NCBI RefSeq assembly: GCF_002844235.1
Contig: NZ_PGTS01000002.1
Location: 806,001 to 870,000, forward strand
Length of the DNA: 64,000 nucleotides
Direction: 5' to 3'
Source: Thalassospira povalilytica
Lineage (GTDB): Bacteria; Pseudomonadota; Alphaproteobacteria; Rhodospirillales; Thalassospiraceae
Within the stretch, counting starts at the first letter, position 1; each line of letters starts with the position of its first letter. Under the pieces are notes generated by a model. That model worked only from the letters and a program-made list of their open reading frames with translations, was not told the origin of the DNA and did no database searches. Of the stretch, positions 42,046-49,958 are shown piece by piece. The position numbers and the translations under genes are program-made.

Positions 42046-43263
42046 ATGACCACAGCCAGCACCCCCGTAAAACCAGCCCCGAATGGCAAAACCGCCATGG
42101 TGATCGGTGCCGGTCCGGCTGGCCTGATGGCCGCAGAACGGTTTGCGGGTGACGGTTATGCGGTAACGATCTATGAAGGCATGCCAAGTGCCGGGCGCAA
42201 ATTCCTGATGGCGGGGAAATCAGGGCTTAACATCACCCATGGCGAGGATCTGGAAACCTTCCTGACCCGCTATGGCGCATCGCGCGCCCGCCTTGAACCG
42301 CATTTGCGCAAATTCGGCCCCGCCCAAATCCGCGACTGGTGCGCGGGGCTTGGTATTGAAACCTTTGTCGGCTCATCTGGCCGGGTCTTTCCGACCGCGA
42401 TGAAGGCAAGCCCGCTTTTGCGTGCCTGGTTGCGACGCCTTGATGGTTTGGGCTGCGTGATCCATTACCGCCATTATTGGACCGGCTGGAACGCTGCCGG
42501 TCAGGCGGTTTTCAAAACGCCCGATGGCGACGTGACGGCAGATGCCGATATCACCATCCTCGCCCTTGGTGGTGGAAGCTGGAAACGGTTGGGATCGGAC
42601 GGCAAATGGATGGAAATCCTGATGAATGCCGGGATCAAATGCAACCCGTTCAAACCGGCCAATTGCGGCTTTGACATCGACTGGACGGATCATCTGATCG
42701 ACAAATGTGCGGGATCACCGGTCAAGGCCGTGACGCTGACCTGCGGCCCCCAGACCGTGCGCGGCGAGTTCGTGATTTCCAAAACCGGGATTGAAGGCAG
42801 TGCGGTTTACGCCATATCCGCCACGCTTCGCGATCAATGGCTTGAAACCGGGGTCGGCACCCTCACCCTTGACCTCTGCCCCGACCGCACACTTGATGAC
42901 GTCACCCAACGCCTGTCAAAGCCACGCGGCAAAAACTCGCTTGGCAATCACCTGCGCAAGACACTCGGCCTTGACGCCACCAAAACAGCACTCATTTTCG
43001 AAGTCACCCCGCGCGAAACCCTGAACGAACCGGCCAAACTGGCCACCGCGATCAAGAACCTCCCCCTCAAAATCAAAAAGCCCCGCCCAATCGACGAGGC
43101 CATCAGCACCGCCGGCGGTGTCGCTTGGGAAGAACTCGATGACAACTTCCAACTCATCAAACGCCCCGGCACCTATTGCCTCGGCGAAATGATTGATTGG
43201 GAGGCACCTACAGGTGGGTATTTGTTGAGTGGGTGTTTTATGAAATTTAATGCAGCGGTATAA
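42046..43263 (+). CDS. TIGR03862-type NAD(P)/FAD-dependent flavoprotein (HI0933/BaiN-like)
   Basis: A 405-residue FAD protein. The dinucleotide-binding motif is MVIGAGPAGLMAAERFAGDGYAVTIYE (about 18-45), then AGRKFLMAGKSGLNITHGE, the HI0933-family hallmark, and near the C-terminus AISTAGGVAWEELDDNF and WEAPTGGYLLSGCF. Reaction unknown. The final codons from about 43195 switch to AT-richer choices unlike the rest of the gene. The last 17 bases overlap, tail to tail, the end of the foreign-looking gene on the other strand. Confidence 0.9.
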   Translation: MTTASTPVKPAPNGKTAMVIGAGPAGLMAAERFAGDGYAVTIYEGMPSAGRKFLMAGKSGLNITHGEDLETFLTRYGASRARLEPHLRKFGPAQIRDWCAGLGIETFVGSSGRVFPTAMKASPLLRAWLRRLDGLGCVIHYRHYWTGWNAAGQAVFKTPDGDVTADADITILALGGGSWKRLGSDGKWMEILMNAGIKCNPFKPANCGFDIDWTDHLIDKCAGSPVKAVTLTCGPQTVRGEFVISKTGIEGSAVYAISATLRDQWLETGVGTLTLDLCPDRTLDDVTQRLSKPRGKNSLGNHLRKTLGLDATKTALIFEVTPRETLNEPAKLATAIKNLPLKIKKPRPIDEAISTAGGVAWEELDDNFQLIKRPGTYCLGEMIDWEAPTGGYLLSGCFMKFNAAV

Positions 43264-44884
43264 AGCGAATGCAAACATTGTAACTCATCGATTGCATACT
43301 TCTTCGCTCTTCGCTGAATGACGCTTTACTGAAAAACGGAATATCGAAGAGACCATTGGCTCTAGGCCTATCCGCTATCCAATATTCCACTGTCCAGTCG
43401 TTCAAATTGTTATCAAAGGAGTTGCGAAGTTCGTCCGCCTGCTCTTGAGAATATTGGCTTCCAACATATTCAGCCATTTTCTCCCTTACTAACGGGTAAC
43501 ATTTTATGTTCCGTGCAGAATTTGAGCCTTGTTTGAAAAAGTGGCTCAACACACTGGATCTACGAGAGTTTTTCTTAACATGAATCAGTCTCTTATTCTG
43601 CAGGTCAAGCAAGTCACAAACTTCAAAACCTGAGTTTGGTACATCTGGAACTTTTATCATCACAGTATCGAATACCAAGTATCCCAATGCTTTGCCTACT
43701 GAACGGTTGTACTGCCCCTCAGATTCATATACTCCGTCTCCATTCTCTTGAAACTGCTTAGCAAGCGGTCGTGGTTTAGGAAAACCGTCCCATTCAGCAC
43801 ACGATTGTTCAAATGAATTGATGACAGTATCTCTAAAAGCTTGGTCAATCCTGTACCATTCTCCTTCGTTAAGCGCGTACAAACCGTCCCCATGAACTAA
43901 CGTACCCACTAAAGATTGTCGCGCAGACCAAGTCCGATCTGGGCGATCGGCTTCTTGAAAAGAAGCAATCACCTTGTGCTTTTTTAGGGTATCGGGGGTG
44001 ATCTCTTCGATTTTTTCACCTAGAGCGTTTAGATAATCAGTTAGATTAAGATCAGGAAAACCTCCTCGCAATCCGGGTCCCTGAAAACTATACATTACCG
44101 ACTCATCAGCCAAAGCGACTGGAAGACCAAATTCGAAGTCTTCGTGGCCTTCCTTAATTCGTTCCAATGCCAGCAAATCTAATTTATCAACCAAAGCCCG
44201 ATCTCTAATCGGCCGAATTACATCCAACGCTACAAAGCTAGTGTCTTTATAAAACTCCGATGTGAATAGGCCCAAAGCCTCACTTGCTAACTCTGGAAGA
44301 TTTTCAAGATCGAAATCACCTGTGATCTTGAGAGATTGCGCACCAAGCATAGTTTCTGCAGTGCTATCTTCCTGCGCATCTCCACCAACTCGTCGAACAA
44401 GATTAAGCGCTGCTTCTAACCCAAAAGAACTCAAATCTCTTTTAAAAGGCGACAGTTCTACACCCCGAATTGCATCACTCAAGTTTGCCCTTTCTATTTG
44501 TTGCAGCCTTTTGTCATCCAACGCATTAATTGCAGCACGTAAACCGAAGTCAGCTTCTAGTCGACGATCATTCAAATACATCCAGCCGAAAGCAAATGGA
44601 CAAGCAAAGATCCTTCTTTCTTTTCTGAACATCAGGATTGCGCTGGTGGACTTAGTTCCCACCTTGAAGGCTAAATCAAAGTGCCGTTCAAGCCTCCTGT
44701 ACCAAAGGGGGACTTGCTCATCGCCGGAAAATACAAACAAGCGCCCTCCATCCCCAAATTCCGGTAAGTTGTGAACGAACAACCCGCGTCGTCCGAGTTT
44801 TTCCCTAGCGCTATCGGTTAAAATTTCCTCGAAGTGCTCTTGGCCCTCTTTCGCCAAGTAAATTGTGAAAGTTACTTTCGCCAT
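43247..44884 (-). CDS. TIGR04141/DUF6119-type sporadically distributed protein, possible defence nuclease
   Basis: A 545-residue cytosolic protein with no membrane segment. It opens with AKVTFTIYLAKEG, has a WYRRLERHFDL/KSTSAILMF segment near 60-85, and, around residues 418-460, GFEVCDLLDLQNKRLIHVKK followed by a Ser-rich SVLSHFFKQGSNSA stretch. The E...CD...HVK spacing resembles a PD-(D/E)xK nuclease core, and the whole matches my memory of TIGR04141 proteins, found patchily and often near restriction or defence genes. Base composition and codons (many AAA, TTA, AGA, ATA) differ sharply from neighbours, a sign of transfer. ATG at 44884 follows GAGGTG. No methylase or partner is visible nearby. 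Confidence 0.7.
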   Translation of the reverse strand: MAKVTFTIYLAKEGQEHFEEILTDSAREKLGRRGLFVHNLPEFGDGGRLFVFSGDEQVPLWYRRLERHFDLAFKVGTKSTSAILMFRKERRIFACPFAFGWMYLNDRRLEADFGLRAAINALDDKRLQQIERANLSDAIRGVELSPFKRDLSSFGLEAALNLVRRVGGDAQEDSTAETMLGAQSLKITGDFDLENLPELASEALGLFTSEFYKDTSFVALDVIRPIRDRALVDKLDLLALERIKEGHEDFEFGLPVALADESVMYSFQGPGLRGGFPDLNLTDYLNALGEKIEEITPDTLKKHKVIASFQEADRPDRTWSARQSLVGTLVHGDGLYALNEGEWYRIDQAFRDTVINSFEQSCAEWDGFPKPRPLAKQFQENGDGVYESEGQYNRSVGKALGYLVFDTVMIKVPDVPNSGFEVCDLLDLQNKRLIHVKKNSRRSSVLSHFFKQGSNSARNIKCYPLVREKMAEYVGSQYSQEQADELRNSFDNNLNDWTVEYWIADRPRANGLFDIPFFSKASFSEERRSMQSMSYNVCIRFIPLH

Positions 44885-44959
44885 CACACACCTCAAAATT
44901 GAGATATAAGAAATATAACACCAATAGTTGAATTAACATTCAGTTATATTCAGTGTAAA

Positions 44960-44974
44960 CACTAACTATTAGTG
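44960..44974. repeat. Short inverted repeat at the edge of the AT-rich segment
   Basis: CACTAA-CTA-TTAGTG, overlapping the stop codon (44969-44971) of the small Cys-rich gene. It lies where AT-rich DNA gives way to typical host DNA. Confidence 0.4.
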
Positions 44975-45160
44975 ACAATGCACCGTCCCGGCCTTGCGAT
45001 CCATGTGGCAACACTGACCGGGCGGGGAGCTTTTGCGGCAGCCGCCGCCATGTTCGATCTGTTGATCAACGATTGTCGGTTCTGATCCGGCTTGTACTGG
45101 CGCGGGGTGTGCGCCAAGCGCAATCATTGCTGTGATGGCGAGCATCATTGCGGTTTTCAT
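44969..45160 (-). CDS. Small secreted Cys/His-rich protein
   Basis: A 63-residue protein. A signal peptide (KTAMMLAITAMIALG...VQA) is cleaved about residue 24. The 39-residue mature part has two clusters, GGGCRKSSPPGQCC and HMDRKAGTVHCH, with four Cys and several His, suggesting disulfides or metal binding in the periplasm. GGGAGG lies seven to nine bases before the ATG, strong support for a real gene. Function unknown. It directly borders the foreign-looking gene but has host-like codon usage. Confidence 0.7.
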   Translation of the reverse strand: MKTAMMLAITAMIALGAHPAPVQAGSEPTIVDQQIEHGGGCRKSSPPGQCCHMDRKAGTVHCH

Positions 45161-45245
45161 ATTCTGTCCTCCCTGTTCATTTCCTTGATGTTACGCCCCA
45201 ATGGCGCGGATCGAAACTACCCGGAAGTGCAGGCCTCAAAATATA

Positions 45246-45287
45246 GTTGACACAATCAACCATCTTCATGTAGTTGATATAGTCAAC
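45246..45287 (+). promoter_or_regulatory. Tandem MarR-type operators
   Basis: Two copies of GTTGA-N5-TCAAC, at 45246-45260 and 45273-45287, with centres 27 bases apart; each is followed by CA. They lie upstream of the MFS-MarR-SIP operon, and the encoded MarR protein is the likely ligand-released repressor. Confidence 0.65.
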
Positions 45288-45444
45288 CAATTAAGTTTGC
45301 GGATGCAGAAGCCTTTCGCCCCCATTCCCCGGCTTCTGTGTCCGCCCCGCACCCCTCGCGTGTCACCGAATTGCGCAGTGCTTTGTCGTCCGATCGGGAC
45401 GAGCCGTTCTGCGTTGCCACGAAGACTGAAAGTGAAATCGCCCC

Positions 45445-46836
45445 ATGAAGATTTCGACCACCATTTACCCGGATGGATTGCCAAGCCCGCGGGCCGGATT
45501 TGCCGCAATGGCGGTGTTGCTGACCATCATGATGGCCGTGCTTGACGGCACGATCATGAATGTCGCCCTTCCGATCATTGCGCAGGATCAGGGCGTTTCG
45601 CCCGCCCATGCCATCTGGGTTGTCACCGCCTATCAGCTGGCAATTGTTGTATCGTTATTGCCGTTGGCTGCCCTTGGCGAGGCCATCGGGTTTCGCAAGG
45701 TTTATCTGAGCGGTATTGTGATTTTCGGGATTGCATCATTCCTGTGTGCCATGGCCCCGAATATCGAGTTTCTGACTGCTGCGCGCGTGTTGCAGGGTCT
45801 TGGTGGTGCAGCATTGATGAGCATTAATGGTGCAGTCATGCGCCATATCTTTCCGCAGGCCAAGCTGGGCCGTGCCATTGGCTGGATCGCCATGACGGTA
45901 TCGGTGTCGGCCGCAGGCGGCCCGACCATCGCATCGGCCATTCTGGCGGTTGCAAGCTGGCATTGGCTGTTTTTGATCAATGTGCCGATTTCGATCCTGG
46001 CGATCATTGTCGGTTATTTCACCCTGCCCTTTAACGCGCCAAGCCGCACCCGGTTTGATTTCATCAGTGCGTTTTTGAATGTGCTGACCTTTGGCGGATT
46101 GATTTCGGCCCTTGGCAATGTCGGCACCGAAAGTGATCCGGCCCTGATTGGCGCGCAATTTGCCATGGCTGTCATTGCCGGTGCGTTTCTGGTGCGGCGT
46201 CAATTGTCCAAGGACCGGCCGATGTTGCCGCTTGATCTGTTGAAGCTGCCGGTTTTTGCCTGTTCCATCGGATCATCGATTTGCGGTTTCTGTGCGCAGA
46301 TGATTGCGTTCGTTACCCTGCCATTCTATTTCCATGACGTGCTGGGTTATAGCGCGACCGTCACCGGACTTTTGATGACGCCATGGCCGCTTGCCACTGC
46401 GGTTGCCGCCCCGGTTGCTGGACGGCTGGCCGATAAATATTCGCCGATCCGTCTGACCGGGCTTGGCATGATGGTGTTTGCGATCGGGCTATATGCCATT
46501 ACCTTTGTACCGGAAGGCGGGAGCTACGCCGGGATTATCGGCGCACTTGCTCTGTGCGGGGTCGGGTTCGGGCTGTTTCAGGCGCCCAATAATCGCCTGA
46601 TGCTGACATCGGCACCGCGTGATCGTTCCGGCGGGGCCAGTGGCATGTTATCGACCGCGCGCCTGACCGGGCAATCGGTGGGTGCGGCACTGGCCGCGAT
46701 CCTGATTGGCACCGGCGGCGGGTTTGAGCTTGATACCATCATGATGGTGGCAAGTGGTGCGGCCCTGGCATCGGCCCTGATTTGCGAAGGGCGTCGCCAT
46801 GCCCTTCGCACCGGCCTGATTGCCGCGAATGTGTGA
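45445..46836 (+). CDS. MFS drug exporter, DHA2 family (14 TM)
   Basis: A 463-residue inner-membrane antiporter with about 14 hydrophobic segments. TIMMAVLDGTIMNVALPIIAQD in the first helix is the DHA2 motif D1 (LDxTIVNVALP), GEAIGFRKVYL is motif A and VLQGLGGAALMS is motif B. DHA2 members such as SmvA/EmrB expel drugs, dyes or siderophores. The downstream MarR and siderophore-interacting protein genes make a siderophore or antibiotic exporter possible. Two operators precede it. Confidence 0.9.
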   Translation: MKISTTIYPDGLPSPRAGFAAMAVLLTIMMAVLDGTIMNVALPIIAQDQGVSPAHAIWVVTAYQLAIVVSLLPLAALGEAIGFRKVYLSGIVIFGIASFLCAMAPNIEFLTAARVLQGLGGAALMSINGAVMRHIFPQAKLGRAIGWIAMTVSVSAAGGPTIASAILAVASWHWLFLINVPISILAIIVGYFTLPFNAPSRTRFDFISAFLNVLTFGGLISALGNVGTESDPALIGAQFAMAVIAGAFLVRRQLSKDRPMLPLDLLKLPVFACSIGSSICGFCAQMIAFVTLPFYFHDVLGYSATVTGLLMTPWPLATAVAAPVAGRLADKYSPIRLTGLGMMVFAIGLYAITFVPEGGSYAGIIGALALCGVGFGLFQAPNNRLMLTSAPRDRSGGASGMLSTARLTGQSVGAALAAILIGTGGGFELDTIMMVASGAALASALICEGRRHALRTGLIAANV

Positions 46837-46852
46837 TAAAGCGAGAAAGATC

Positions 46853-47320
46853 ATGATCGAACAGGATCAGGCACAAGACCAGGCATCGGATAAGGCACAT
46901 GTCCCGGGTGAAACCCTGCATCGGCTTGTTCATGCCTATAAACGCAGCCTGATGAATGCGATGGTCGATGCCGATATGCCGATGCCGATTTCGCACAAAC
47001 GCGTGATGAAATGGATCATCCGCATTCCGGGCATCACCGCCCAGCAAATGGCCGAAAAATCCGGTCAGGACAAAGGCCGCATCACGCGGCTTTTGAAAGA
47101 ACTTGAAAATGACGGGCTGATTGAACGCCGCCCGCACCCGATCGATCGACGCAGCCAGACACTGCATTTGACAGCCGCAGGCGAGACCCGCATGGAAGCA
47201 TTCCGCACGGTCGAGCAAGATGTCAGAACCCGAATGACACGCGGTCTTACCCCCCAACAAATCAGGGATTTTGTCGAAATCGCCAATCTTATGGCTGATA
47301 ACCTTGATCCCTGCGGATAG
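46853..47320 (+). CDS. MarR family transcriptional regulator
   Basis: A 155-residue winged-helix regulator. The recognition region GITAQQMAEKSGQDKGRITRLLKELENDGLIERRPHPIDRRSQTLHLTAAG (about 63-113) contains the DNA-binding helix and the DRR wing tip of MarR proteins. Start at 46853 with GAGAAAG upstream, 16 bases after the MFS stop. It probably represses the operon by binding the paired GTTGA/TCAAC sites. Confidence 0.92.
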   Translation: MIEQDQAQDQASDKAHVPGETLHRLVHAYKRSLMNAMVDADMPMPISHKRVMKWIIRIPGITAQQMAEKSGQDKGRITRLLKELENDGLIERRPHPIDRRSQTLHLTAAGETRMEAFRTVEQDVRTRMTRGLTPQQIRDFVEIANLMADNLDPCG

Positions 47321-47367
47321 GACATGGTGCAAAAAACAAAACGCACCAAAGGACTTAGGAGTTTCTC

Positions 47368-48150
47368 ATGAACAGACCTGCCCCGCGCGATCTTGTCGTG
47401 ATCGCAAAAAAGCAAGTCACCCCCAATATGCTGCGTGTTACCCTTGGCGGTGACGGCATGGCAAGCTTTCCCGAAGATCAGGAAAGCGCCTATGTCAAAC
47501 TGATCTTTCCGATTGATGGCGATGACAAGGACCGGGTATTGCGCCGGACCTATACCGTGCGTCATGACCGCATGACCGATCAGGGCCGCGAGATCGATCT
47601 TGATTTCGTCATGCATGGCGATGGGTCAGATCACAATGACCATGGTGGCCCGGCATCGAACTGGGCGGTGAATTGCAAACCCGGCGATGTGATCACGGTC
47701 GGCGGCCCCGGCCCGAAAAAGCTGGTTGATCCGGATGCCGACTGGTTCCTGATTGTCGGGGATATGACCGCCCTTCCCGCGGTTTCGGTCAATCTCGAAA
47801 CGCTGGGGGCTGATGCACGTGGCTATGCGGTGATCGAAGTACGCTCGGAAGCCGATATTCAGCCCCTTGCCAAGCCCGACAACATCACCATCGAATGGGT
47901 GATCAATCCGCGTCCGGGCGAAGTCAGCAACGCCCTTGTCGATGTGGTCAAAAAGCTTCCCTGGGGCGATGGACGCCCGTCAGTCTGGGCGGCATGTGAA
48001 TTCACCGCGATGAAGGAATTGCGCAGCTACTTCCGCGAAGAACGCGGCCTTGGCAAGGATGATCTTTATATTTCAAGCTATTGGAAACTTGGCATGAATG
48101 AAGACAACCACAAGGTCATCAAATCCGAAGATGCCAAAACAGCGGCCTGA
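47368..48150 (+). CDS. Siderophore-interacting protein (ferric-siderophore reductase, ViuB family)
   Basis: A 260-residue FAD-dependent reductase. RRTYTVRHD (about 54-62) is the FAD-binding RxYTxR motif, DLDFVMHGDGSDHNDHGGPASNWA the flavin phosphate region, and ADWFLIVGDMTALPAVSVNLETL with VWAACEFTAMKELRSYFRE the NAD(P)H-binding half. It releases iron from imported ferric siderophores by reduction in the cytosol. Third in the MFS-MarR operon, 47 bases after marR, ending at a strong terminator. Confidence 0.9.
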   Translation: MNRPAPRDLVVIAKKQVTPNMLRVTLGGDGMASFPEDQESAYVKLIFPIDGDDKDRVLRRTYTVRHDRMTDQGREIDLDFVMHGDGSDHNDHGGPASNWAVNCKPGDVITVGGPGPKKLVDPDADWFLIVGDMTALPAVSVNLETLGADARGYAVIEVRSEADIQPLAKPDNITIEWVINPRPGEVSNALVDVVKKLPWGDGRPSVWAACEFTAMKELRSYFREERGLGKDDLYISSYWKLGMNEDNHKVIKSEDAKTAA

Positions 48151-48170
48151 TCGCCGCGATCCGACAGACA

Positions 48171-48212
48171 AAAAAAACGCCCCGGGAAACAAGGCCCGGG
48201 GCGTTTTTATTT
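48171..48212 (+). terminator. Rho-independent terminator
   Basis: Stem AAACGCCCCGGG / CCCGGGGCGTTT around an ACAAGG-type loop with a T-rich tail; also usable from the minus side through its A-run. Confidence 0.85.
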
Positions 48213-48232
48213 TCCTGCAATAACAGGACCGA

Positions 48233-48451
48233 TCACGGTGCCGGCGGCAGGTCTTCTTCAAGAATGACCAGATTAAGCGAATAGCTGACTTCGCCTTCGT
48301 CCTCGTCACGATGCACGACGCCGACGAACTCATCGCCAATACGCATCTCGATCGGATGGCCTTTTTTCTTCGGCGCATCAATCGCGATCTGGTTATTGTC
48401 AAAGGTGCGGCGCAGATAATCGGTAACGCGCGCGATTTCGGTCGGTGTCAT
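48233..48451 (-). CDS. DUF3126 family protein
   Basis: A 72-residue protein conserved in alphaproteobacteria. It shows the family's N-terminus EIARVTDYLRRTFDN, a central VGVVHRDEDEGEVSYSLNLVILEEDL and little else. Cytosolic, no known function. No neighbour on the same strand is close enough for an operon. Confidence 0.85.
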   Translation of the reverse strand: MTPTEIARVTDYLRRTFDNNQIAIDAPKKKGHPIEMRIGDEFVGVVHRDEDEGEVSYSLNLVILEEDLPPAP

Positions 48452-48638
48452 AGGACTTGCCCCTTGTTCTTTCCAATCGGCTTTAATCTCTCAGATCACA
48501 GGATATCGCATAGACGCCTTGGCGTCTGCCCCATTTCCTGTCTCTGTGCGTAAAACTGGTGCACTGTCCTTTCACAAACTGCCCCCGGAAATCAAGCCCG
48601 CAGCATCAAAAAACCGCGATTTGACCGATTTTCTCCAA

Positions 48639-48695
48639 ATGATATTGCGATGACGTTGCGATGATATTGCCGACGACATTGCAAATGACATTGCA
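48639..48695 (+). repeat. Five imperfect 11-12 bp tandem repeats
   Basis: Units resembling ATGAYRTTGCG start at 48639, 48650, 48661, 48673 and 48685. The period is about one helical turn. Located 30-90 bases before the glutathione transferase start, so it could be a phased binding array or simple slippage DNA. Confidence 0.55.
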
Positions 48696-48725
48696 TTCGC
48701 CCCCCGCACCGTTTAATCCGGTTAT

Positions 48726-49490
48726 ATGCCCGAAATTGATCACACCACCGACCTTATGCCGTCTGCTGACGGTCCGTCGATCCCGCCACGCGATGAAGCA
48801 TCGACCGGGAACGATACGGACCATGACGCCACCGCATCACCCGAACGCCCGATCCTTTACAGTTTCCGGCGCTGCCCCTATGCGATGCGGGCACGGATGT
48901 CGCTTCTGGCAGCGGAAATTGATGTTGAACTGCGCGAAGTGGTTCTGCGCGACAAGCCGCAAAGCATGATTGATGCATCGCCCAAGGCAACGGTGCCTGT
49001 CCTGATCCTTCCCGACGGGTCGGTGATTGATGAAAGCCTTGAAATCATGGTCTGGGCGCTTGCTGAAAACGATCCGCTCGATTGGCTAAGCCCCGAAAGC
49101 GGCACGCTTGAAGACATGCTGGCGCTGATTGCGCAAAATGACGGGCCGTTCAAGCATCATCTTGATCGTTACAAATACCATACCCGCTACGAGGATGCCG
49201 ATCCCGCCGAACATCGCCGGGATGCGGAAAAGATCCTTAATCGTCTGGACGGGCGGCTTGCGGTTGGCAAATACCTGTTCGGGTCACGCCCGGCCCTGGC
49301 CGATTTTGCCATTGCACCGTTTATCCGCCAGTTCGCCAATACCGACCCGGATGCGTTTGAGGCCATGCCGTTTGTGCATGTGCAACGCTGGCTGGATGAT
49401 TTTCTGGCCTCGTCCTTTTTTGAACGGGCCATGACCAAATATGATCAATGGCACGAAGGCGACAGCCCGGTCATTTTCAGGGCCGCCTGA
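48726..49490 (+). CDS. Glutathione S-transferase-like protein
   Basis: A 254-residue protein with an about 40-residue Asp/Pro-rich lead before the thioredoxin-like domain. CPYAMRARMSLLAAEIDVELREV carries the CPYA motif with Cys50, as in GrxA/omega-like GSTs, followed by the cis-Pro in KATVPVLILPDG. The helical C-terminal domain has the RPALADFAIAPFIRQF N-capping motif. It probably acts in glutathionyl transfer or reduction. The long N-terminus may mean a later start, but no better ATG with a ribosome site is visible. Confidence 0.85.
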   Translation: MPEIDHTTDLMPSADGPSIPPRDEASTGNDTDHDATASPERPILYSFRRCPYAMRARMSLLAAEIDVELREVVLRDKPQSMIDASPKATVPVLILPDGSVIDESLEIMVWALAENDPLDWLSPESGTLEDMLALIAQNDGPFKHHLDRYKYHTRYEDADPAEHRRDAEKILNRLDGRLAVGKYLFGSRPALADFAIAPFIRQFANTDPDAFEAMPFVHVQRWLDDFLASSFFERAMTKYDQWHEGDSPVIFRAA

Positions 49491-49578
49491 TCAAGCGCGC
49501 CCGGACTGAAGAACACTGGAAAACACCTGGAAACACCGAAAAACGCCGGGCAAAGGCAACCAAATCACCGATCACCCA

Positions 49579-49606
49579 AGGGTGGCAATCACGCCACCCT
49601 TTTTGT
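49579..49606 (+). terminator. Rho-independent terminator
   Basis: Stem AGGGTGGC / GCCACCCT around a five-base loop followed by TTTTTG, after the glutathione transferase gene and before the convergent AtuA-like operon end. Confidence 0.75.
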
Positions 49607-49640
49607 TTGTCGGCTGTTTGACCCGGCGGTGTTTGATGCC

Positions 49641-49958
49641 CTATGCCCCGGCCTTGTTGATCGGCAGCGACAGGATCAGGGAGCTTAGACATTTGCCATG
49701 CGGATCAAGTGCCAGCGACCTTGTCACTCCGCCGCCAAGCGCATCATGCATCACGAAATTAAGGGCCCCGATCTGTGGCAATTCATAGCGGATGACCTTA
49801 CCCGAAATCATTGTGCCAAAATGCGCGCGTACCCGTTCTGCCGTGACCTGATCGATCAGAAGCGGCCAGTCTTCGGGGTGATAGGCAATCACCGACACAT
49901 TGGAAATGTTGCCCTTGTCCCCGGTGCGCGAATGCGCAATATCGCGTAACTGCAACAT
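49641..49958 (-). CDS. AtuA C-terminal ferredoxin-like domain protein
   Basis: A 105-residue protein. LQLRDIAHSRTGDKGNISNVSVIAY and NFVMHDALGGGVTRSLALDPHGK are the hallmark stretches of the small domain that is normally fused to the C-terminus of AtuA-like (DUF1446) proteins. Here it is a separate gene starting in a TGATG overlap with the large AtuA gene, so both parts are made together and probably associate. Last gene of the TAXI-TRAP operon. Confidence 0.85.
   Translation of the reverse strand: MLQLRDIAHSRTGDKGNISNVSVIAYHPEDWPLLIDQVTAERVRAHFGTMISGKVIRYELPQIGALNFVMHDALGGGVTRSLALDPHGKCLSSLILSLPINKAGA

Noticed and set aside
45246-45287. Paired repeats read as a mini CRISPR array
   Set aside because: Only two 15-bp units with internal dyad symmetry and no cas genes; they fit MarR operators much better.
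48606-48824. 72-codon minus-strand frame in the DUF3126-GST gap
   Set aside because: It overlaps the glutathione transferase start and the tandem repeats, has no ribosome site and no family resemblance.
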